From Strix aluco (taxonomy: Eukaryota; Chordata; Aves; Strigiformes; Strigidae): a stretch of DNA of 64,000 nucleotides. Where the stretch lies: assembly GCF_031877795.1 (NCBI RefSeq), contig NC_133935.1:72992303-73056302 (forward strand), given 5' to 3'. Below are positions 58,401-64,000 of the stretch, in pieces; within the stretch, counting starts at the first letter, position 1; every line of letters begins with the position of its first letter. The position numbers were made by a program, and so were the translations under genes. The notes under the pieces were generated by a model. The model did not search any database. It had not been told where the DNA came from and was given only the letters and a program-made list of their open reading frames with translations.

Positions 58401-61400
58401 AAATCCTCTTGCCATCCAAACAGAGGAAACCACATGCAAACTGCCTACTGGAAATGGTCCCTGGCCCGTACTCGCTCCCAGCCTGAGCCTAGGAGTTGTT
58501 TGGGAGAATGATAGTTGGGTTGAGCCAAGACTGTGCCTGGGACTGTGCATTTTAGCAGTGCAGCTGGTCCAGCTGCAGAGCCTGAGAACATCTCATGTCT
58601 AGATGCAGCTGTGTCCAGAAGTGCTTCTCCTCCTGTGTCACTTAAAATGTCAAAGTGGAAGATAGCTCTAGCACTGTCTCGGCATAGCCAAGATGTGTTC
58701 TAAATTCATTGCTCTTCCATTTCAGCTGCTCAAGTCAATCTGGCCAATGCGAATGCCGGCCCCACATGTTTGGACGCCAGTGCAATCAGGTGGAGCCTGG
58801 CTATTACTTCATTTCCCTCGATCATTACATCTATGAGGCGGAAGAAGCCAGCTTGGGTCCCGTGAGTAGCAGTTTTAGTGAGCTGGTGTGTCTGGACAGC
58901 TGTGGGAAAGTTGTTTCACCATTTGGGTGTTGGAAGCATCTGGTTTATACCCTGAGTGTTTTGCAATTAAAATGTGGAAAACACAAAACTGAATTGAATC
59001 AGAAAACTGTCAACCTGTACTGCTTCAATCTTTGTATCGATATATAATGTAGTAATTTAGTGGGGGAAACTGCCATTTTTCTTTTAAAATCTGTTTCTTT
59101 GATCATGGCTGTACAGTTTGATCATGGCTGTCAGCATCCCTCTCAGTACCCCACTGCACCCACTTCTCCTTCCCCTCTTATCTCAAGAGCGGTGGGACAC
59201 TGACACTGACTCTTCTCTTTGGTGCCACTGAAACCAGGAGGGAGCAAAGCACGCATTTAAGCACATTGCTGCAGCTTTTAGAGTTTCTGTACATCAGTAG
59301 CATTTCTTTTATTAATGACTAAACCCATAGTTGATTGTGCAAAAACCTGTTTTTATAAGCGAGGTTGCCTCTAGCTTGTTTTGCCTGCTGGCATGGTACA
59401 TCAGGATCTCTGGCTCTTTCTGATCACCACCGCACAGCCTTGCTTTTAATTCATTAACAGTAGCTAGGCGATTACATCAATTATTTTTGCCTTCAGCAAG
59501 GAGTCAGGGAGATGAGATAATGGTTTCTCTAAAGCAGCAGTCTGCTTGCAATTGGGCTACTTGGTCGTAATTCATTTATTTCAGGCAAAATGTAGCCACT
59601 TCGCAGTTTCAGCCAAGGCAGAGGATTTTTTGCTCTTAGGTTACTGCAGAGAGGGAAGAGAGAGCAGAGCAGAGGTTGGACCATAGCAGAGGACATGTGA
59701 GCTGGCACAGGGTTTTTTGTGCATTTGTGTCTGCCCAAGCGGAGAGGTGGTACCTGAGGTCTTGCTGAGGCTCGGGGATGGAGGAGCCTGGCGTGAAAAC
59801 CCACCTTGCCAAGCAGAGCAAGGGGATGTGCCTCTGGTTTGCCTTTTGAAACCTTCAGAACAAACCATTTTAAAAAATGCCAATATTGAAAAGCTTTCTC
59901 TTAAATCTGGTGGCAGAATAAAACTCTGAATTCCTAGGTAGGGGTCCAGCACAAGACAGAATGAAGTGGCACAGAGTTGCAGGGATTTTCAGATGGTGCC
60001 AAGCCCCTCTGCTCCCCGCAGCTGCATGCCCTCGCTCACATCCCACCTGCCATCCTTTCTGGGGAGCTCCGACCCTTTGCGCAAGGCCAGGCTCTCTTCA
60101 AAACGTGTCAGAATACATGAGAGGACATCCTGAAGTGATATGTACATATATAGACATTTCCTTACATTTTATACCTTTCTACTGAAGCGACTTCCTTAGG
60201 AATGTACAGGATGTTGTTCTGTTGAGAGAACTATTTGTGGATGCAGATATATTTGAAACAGGAAGTTTGAGCACCACACATTTCCATTTTCTGTTGCCTT
60301 TTTCCTCCTCTTTGCTTTATATAAAGAGTAGAAGGTAAAAACCTGGCACCTCAGAGTGAAAGAAGTGACCATTTGGCTATTAAATATCTATCAGATAAGG
60401 ATCTCTGTCATTTAGTAACACCCTACTCATGACAACTGTGATATGCTTTTTAAATGTTATCCTGAGCAGTGGTTTGGTTTGGAGTAGGCTGGTGTAGCCA
60501 GGAAGTAATTAGCACTCAGCTTGGGCAGTTAGTGGAGCGGTTATGTGCCACTGCTATAAATCCAACTGCTACGAATATGATGTGAATGTCCTTACAGTGA
60601 ATGAGGTGTTGTAGCTGGGGGATTAGTTATTTACAGCAAGTTTTTAAATTCAAATCTCCACCATAACAGAGAAATGGATGAAGAGTTGTGCAGTGTTGTT
60701 TATTTTCTCTTTCTTGCTTTTTGTATATCGTTAAGTGGAAGGGCAACGGTGTGCACGCATATGGGTTTAGAAGAGAATTCATGTTCTCTGGGTTGCAAAC
60801 AATGAATGCTGCGATCCAGAAGTGATCCATCAGCAGAACTCATCACTTCATGCACTCCCATGGGGCTTGGAAATTTAATGTATCAGTATTAAAATCTCTG
60901 TTCCCTGTTTTTGTAGGGAGTAAACATAGTAGAGCGCCAGTACACGCCGGACCGCACACCATCGTGGACAGGCATAGGATTTGTAAGGGTCCCTGAAGGG
61001 GCGTACCTGGAATTCTACATTGACAACATCCCATACTCCATGGAGTATGATATTCTGGTTCGCTACGAGCCACAGGTAGGTCTGTGAGTATGGGCATTGC
61101 TGCCTCCTGGCAGGTGCTGGCTCTCCCAGTGCATGACTGACAGGAGCTTGGCACTCCCAGGAGTCATCAGGACTTGAAGACAAGGAGGGACGCTCAGTTA
61201 AATTCTGAGATGTGTGAAAATCTGAGATGTTGACTGTTACTAGTATTATTTGCTTTACAGTTTGTTTCATTATTGCGTTGTTTCAGCACCTGTTTAATGA
61301 GCAAATTAAAAAGTGCCAAGTCCCGTCAGGACAGATTAGAATATAAATTTGGCATCAGCCAGACAGCCTTCTAATGGGTGTGCTGTTACACACATTACGA

Positions 61401-63968
61401 GAGAAATTACCCATCTTGGATGTTGAATGCCTGCAGCCAAGTGTTTGCAAGCAGTCAGTTTCGACAGTGAATAATTTGCAGGGTGAAGGGAAAGAGAAGA
61501 ATCCCTCCAGCTCCTTACCTAGAGCTTGGCAGCAATTGACTGCAGTGAAATACTAAGGTGCAGTAGCCAGAGGTTTGGGGAGAGGAGGTCTCCAAATCCC
61601 GCACTGGTGCTGTGCCGCAGGTAGGGCACCTACACCATGTCATGGCTTTTTGGGAGGGAAGGAGGGAGGGAGGCAGGCTGTCCTGCTGGAGGATGCCCAG
61701 GGGCACTTGCCTTGTCTTGTCTCAGCCCAAACCTATGGCTGATAGATGCCCCATTGATGCTGGAGCTACAGCCCCATCCTCCCTGAAGCACAGCGATCGC
61801 CCTGTCTGTGTGCATGCTTTTTCTGGCCTGAGCTCTGGATGCTCCCGGGAGCTTACAGCCGTTGCTTGATGCTGATCAGCCTTTTTTTTCCCTCAGTTGC
61901 CAGATCAGTGGGAAAAAGCTGTGATCAGCGTCTCGCGTCCAGGCAAGATTCCCACGGGTAGCCGGTGTGGCAATACAGTTCCCGATGATGATAATCAGGT
62001 CGTCTCACTGTCACCCGGCTCCAGGTCAGTATGACTGGATGGGCCAAAAGGAGAAAAAGCATTTAAAAAATTGAAACAGAGTAACGTCACGTTTTCAGTT
62101 TGCCATGGTCTCTATGAAAATGATGAAATTTAATTTTCAGTGGGTTATAAAAACATATTTAATGTTGTGTCTGTAGACTCAAAGCTTTTAAGTTTATTCT
62201 CATTTTCCGATTTGTTTCGTTCACTGAGTAAAGGCGGGGGGGGAAGTGTTTGCACAGCGGGTGAGTGAACATCGGTATGACTCTTCACCTTACTGATAAG
62301 CTTTTCCGGTTCTGGCTTGCACAAGCCTCCAAACTGCCTCTTTCACATCGTAGCTTTTGTTCTGCCTGGTCTTGGCTGCTTTCCGTTATCTTGATTGCTT
62401 TACAGGGCTACCTAAAACGCTTTATGGTGCTGGATGTTTGAAGTAAGAATTGTTTCCTGTTCCTAATCCAGATACGTTGTTCTGCCGCGGCCCGTCTGCT
62501 TTGAGAAGGGGTTGAATTACACCATCCGCCTGGAGCTGCCCCAATACTCCTCAGTGGATACGGAGACAGAGAGCCCGTACACACTCATTGACTCTGTGAG
62601 CAGAAATTATTTCAGGGATGCGCTGGGGTAAAAGTGTACTTAAAAGCCTGAAAGTTTTCCTCTCCTCTGGCATGCATCTATGTAAATCCAAAGTAATATT
62701 TTACAACGTCGTTGCTTACAGCTGTAGCCAGAGTTTAACTGAACAGTGTAAAGCAGTATAGGTTTCTTCAGTCTCAAAGTATGTGAGTTGTTTTTCTGCT
62801 AAGAGGCTTTTGCTGTATTTTACAGGACTGCAGCTAGTTTCACAGACCTGTAGTTTCTTTAGGGAGGCTAATGTGTGCCGTGTATGACATGAATGTCAGC
62901 ATCAACCTTTTTCTTTTGAATGGATAGAATTTGGTAGATTTGGTAAGACTTTTGTAGATACCAGAGCTATTTCACCAAAAACTAGAGAAATACTGTCATT
63001 TCCCTTCCAAATTCTGTCTGGTTGTTTGCTTTTTGGCCAAAAAAGGATAATAGGAAGTAGAATAATACTGAATTTTCACAATTTTGGTGGAGGCTATTTA
63101 TAAAGAGTGACACTTTGTCATTGTAAAATTGTTTTGTAGCTTGTTCTCATGCCATACTGTAAATCACTGGACATATTCACGGTGGGAGGCTCGGGTGAAG
63201 ACGTGGTCACAAACAGCGCTTGGGAAACTTTCCAAAGGTACCGGTGTCTGGAAAACAGCAGGAGTGTTGTGAAAACGCCCATGACGGACGTCTGCAAGAA
63301 CATTATATTCAGCATTTCTGCACTATTACATGAGACCGCATTATGTACGTAACTACCTACTTGTAGGGCAAACTGCGCCTGGATGGTGCTTGCAGGCAGA
63401 GCAGTTTGCATGGGGAAGGCGTGTGCATGGGATAAGGCAGGTGGTTTGTGTCCTGTGCCACAGTACTCACTCCCCGCAATGCTTTTCTTTGCTCAGCATG
63501 CCAGTGTGACCCCCAGGGCTCTCTGAGTTCGGTGTGCGATCCCAGCGGAGGACAGTGCCAGTGCCGTCCCAACGTTGTTGGAAGACAGTGCGACAGATGT
63601 GCCCCTGGCACCTTTAGTTTTGGGCCGAGCGGATGCCGACGTATGTTAAGTCCTTGGCTCTGGGCTGTGCTGTGGTCGGGGCCCTGCATTTAGGGCTTGC
63701 TGTGGAAACACAGCCCCTCTCCCCCTCTCCTTGCAGCGTGCGAGTGCCATGCCAGAGGCTCTTACAACGCCTTCTGCGACGCGGAGACGGGCCAGTGCCA
63801 CTGCTTTCCCGGGGTGTATGGGCGGCAGTGCGACCGCTGCCTGCCCGGCTTCTGGGGCTTCCCCAGCTGCCAGCCCTGCCACTGCAACGGCCATGCCGAT
63901 GACTGCAGCCCCTACACCGGGGAGTGCCTGAGCTGCCGGGACCACACGACAGGGCACAACTGCGAGAG
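43372..63968 (+). CDS. LAMB1: Laminin subunit beta-1 gene (LAMB1), 3' end missing
   Basis: Beta chain of laminins such as 111, 211, 411 and 511. It is secreted and polymerises through its LN domain in basement membranes. Coding exons: 43372-43408, 43554-43723, 46044-46179, 48176-48249, 50201-50389, 50495-50558, 52024-52226, 53527-53647, 53827-54015, 54380-54559, 54978-55090, 56066-56145, 58726-58861, 60917-61075, 61897-62024, 62472-62595, 63140-63344, 63497-63640, 63737-63968. They total 2684 nt (894 codons plus two bases) with no stop. ATG chosen for its strong Kozak context (gccATGG) and the hydrophobic signal peptide. Order: signal peptide, LN to about residue 270, first LE array, LF domain from about 545 to 770, second LE array. 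The rest (more LE repeats, coil) lies beyond the window. Sequence is very close to human LAMB1 as I know it. All introns are GT-AG. Introns not listed separately show only simple sequence. Confidence 0.97.
43554..43723 (+). CDS. LAMB1: LAMB1 exon, end of signal peptide and start of LN domain
   Basis: 170 nt, phase 1 to 0, donor gtgagc. It contains [20 protein letters not shown] and [18 protein letters not shown]. The preceding intron is only 145 bp and GC-rich. Confidence 0.95.
43724..46043 (+). other. LAMB1: LAMB1 intron after the second coding exon
   Basis: About 2.3 kb. The first 240 bp belong to the CpG island and include a run of eleven G near 43734. No transposon or other gene was recognised in the remainder. 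Confidence 0.7.
46044..46179 (+). CDS. LAMB1: LAMB1 exon, LN domain
   Basis: 136 nt, phase 0 to 1, donor gtatgg. It begins [20 protein letters not shown] and ends KLWWQSENG. Confidence 0.96.
46180..48175 (+). other. LAMB1: LAMB1 intron, with a 23-bp poly-T
   Basis: About 2 kb. It contains an uninterrupted T run at 46816-46838 and another T-rich stretch at about 47395-47409. No other element was recognised. Confidence 0.7.
48176..48249 (+). CDS. LAMB1: LAMB1 exon, LN domain
   Basis: 74 nt, phase 1 to 0, acceptor gcccctacag, donor gtaagg. It encodes [20 protein letters not shown] then IMTFK. Confidence 0.96.
50201..50389 (+). CDS. LAMB1: LAMB1 exon, LN domain
   Basis: 189 nt, phase 0 to 0. 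It begins [20 protein letters not shown] and ends [12 protein letters not shown]. Confidence 0.97.
50495..50558 (+). CDS. LAMB1: LAMB1 exon, LN domain
   Basis: 64 nt, phase 0 to 1, donor gtatgt. It encodes [20 protein letters not shown]. The preceding intron is only 105 bp. Confidence 0.96.
52024..52226 (+). CDS. LAMB1: LAMB1 exon, end of LN domain and start of first LE repeat
   Basis: 203 nt, phase 1 to 0, donor gtaaat. It begins [20 protein letters not shown] and contains [20 protein letters not shown]. Confidence 0.97.
53527..53647 (+). CDS. LAMB1: LAMB1 exon, LE repeat
   Basis: 121 nt, phase 0 to 1, donor gtgagt. It begins [20 protein letters not shown]. Its acceptor tract includes a run of about 20 T (53491-53510). 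Confidence 0.96.
53827..54015 (+). CDS. LAMB1: LAMB1 exon, LE repeat
   Basis: 189 nt, phase 1 to 1, donor gtaagt. It contains [39 protein letters not shown] and [13 protein letters not shown]. Confidence 0.97.
54380..54559 (+). CDS. LAMB1: LAMB1 exon, LE repeat
   Basis: 180 nt, phase 1 to 1, donor gtgagt. It contains [20 protein letters not shown] and [19 protein letters not shown]. Confidence 0.97.
54978..55090 (+). CDS. LAMB1: LAMB1 exon, LE repeat
   Basis: 113 nt, phase 1 to 0, donor gtaagt. It contains [20 protein letters not shown] and [16 protein letters not shown]. Confidence 0.96.
56066..56145 (+). CDS. LAMB1: LAMB1 exon, LE repeat
   Basis: 80 nt, phase 0 to 2, acceptor cctcctgcag, donor gtgagt. 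It encodes [20 protein letters not shown] then GGALNN. Confidence 0.97.
56146..58725 (+). other. LAMB1: LAMB1 intron, 2.6 kb
   Basis: GC-moderate intron with several chance open frames, the longest at 57119-57748. It contains one 18-bp tandem duplication at 57548-57583. No known repeat family was recognised. Confidence 0.6.
58726..58861 (+). CDS. LAMB1: LAMB1 exon, end of first LE array and start of LF domain
   Basis: 136 nt, phase 2 to 0, donor gtgagt. It contains [20 protein letters not shown] and [20 protein letters not shown]. Confidence 0.97.
60917..61075 (+). CDS. LAMB1: LAMB1 exon, LF domain
   Basis: 159 nt, phase 0 to 0, acceptor tttttgtag, donor gtaggt. It contains [20 protein letters not shown] and [14 protein letters not shown]. 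Confidence 0.97.
61897..62024 (+). CDS. LAMB1: LAMB1 exon, LF domain
   Basis: 128 nt, phase 0 to 2, donor gtcagt. It begins [20 protein letters not shown] and contains [19 protein letters not shown]. Confidence 0.97.
62472..62595 (+). CDS. LAMB1: LAMB1 exon, LF domain
   Basis: 124 nt, phase 2 to 0, donor gtgagc. It begins [20 protein letters not shown] and ends PYTLIDS. Confidence 0.97.
63140..63344 (+). CDS. LAMB1: LAMB1 exon, end of LF domain
   Basis: 205 nt, phase 0 to 1. It begins [20 protein letters not shown] and contains [20 protein letters not shown]. Of the two overlapping donors (63345 gtacgt, 63349 gtaact) only the first gives the phase needed to join CQCDPQGS. Confidence 0.96.
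63497..63640 (+). CDS. LAMB1: LAMB1 exon, second LE array
   Basis: 144 nt, phase 1 to 1, donor gtatgt. It contains [20 protein letters not shown] and [16 protein letters not shown]. Confidence 0.97.
63737..63968 (+). CDS. LAMB1: LAMB1 exon, second LE array (last in window)
   Basis: 232 nt, phase 1 to 2, acceptor tccttgcag, donor gtaccg. It contains [40 protein letters not shown] and ends GHNCER split at the junction. The gene continues past the right edge. Confidence 0.95.
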
Positions 63969-64000
63969 GTACCGTGCGTGCCCCCTCCCCAGCCCTTTCT

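Noticed and set aside
1-64000. tRNA, rRNA, CRISPR arrays, bacterial operons or endogenous retroviruses
   Set aside because: No cloverleaf, rRNA, spaced-repeat, operon or LTR-type signals were recognised by eye; the window is fully explained as a vertebrate two-gene locus.

Overview
The window is genomic DNA of a vertebrate, almost certainly a bird (or a close sauropsid). It has spliced genes with GT-AG introns, CR1 LINE copies with the typical CATAGAAT/CACAGAAT-type 3' ends, modest intron sizes and one strong CpG island. No bacterial, viral or RNA genes were recognised.

Two large paralogous genes lie head to tail on the + strand. Positions 1-38455 hold most of a laminin beta-4 gene (LAMB4). 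The signal-peptide exon and the first LN exon lie upstream of the window; 33 exon positions are seen, from the LN domain to a stop codon at 38453-38455, followed by an AATAAA at 38646. About 4.7 kb later comes LAMB1 (laminin beta-1). Its ATG at 43372 sits in a CpG island, and 19 coding exons (residues 1-894 plus two bases) run to the right edge, where the gene continues. LAMB4-LAMB1 in tandem matches the known vertebrate arrangement. Ten of the 17 comparable exon pairs have identical length and all have the same end phases, as expected for a tandem duplication.

Both products are secreted basement-membrane chains. The order is LN domain (polymerisation), a first run of EGF-like LE repeats, a laminin IV-type B (LF) domain and a second run of LE repeats. 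For LAMB4 the long C-terminal coiled coil with its six-cysteine beta knot is also visible. The beta chain pairs through that coil with an alpha and a gamma chain.

The most notable points are in LAMB4. One coiled-coil exon (27944 to about 28066) carries an in-frame TAA and has no usable splice donor, yet skipping it keeps the frame exactly; a CR1 element sits less than 40 bp upstream of its acceptor. A GC-AG intron starts at 23296. A 340-bp pure pyrimidine microsatellite ends 14 bp before a splice acceptor. A 14-bp tandem duplication copies a splice donor. An extra lysine/arginine-rich exon absent from LAMB1 interrupts the LF region. Most other long open frames are shadows of repeats, of GC-rich sequence, or run through introns.
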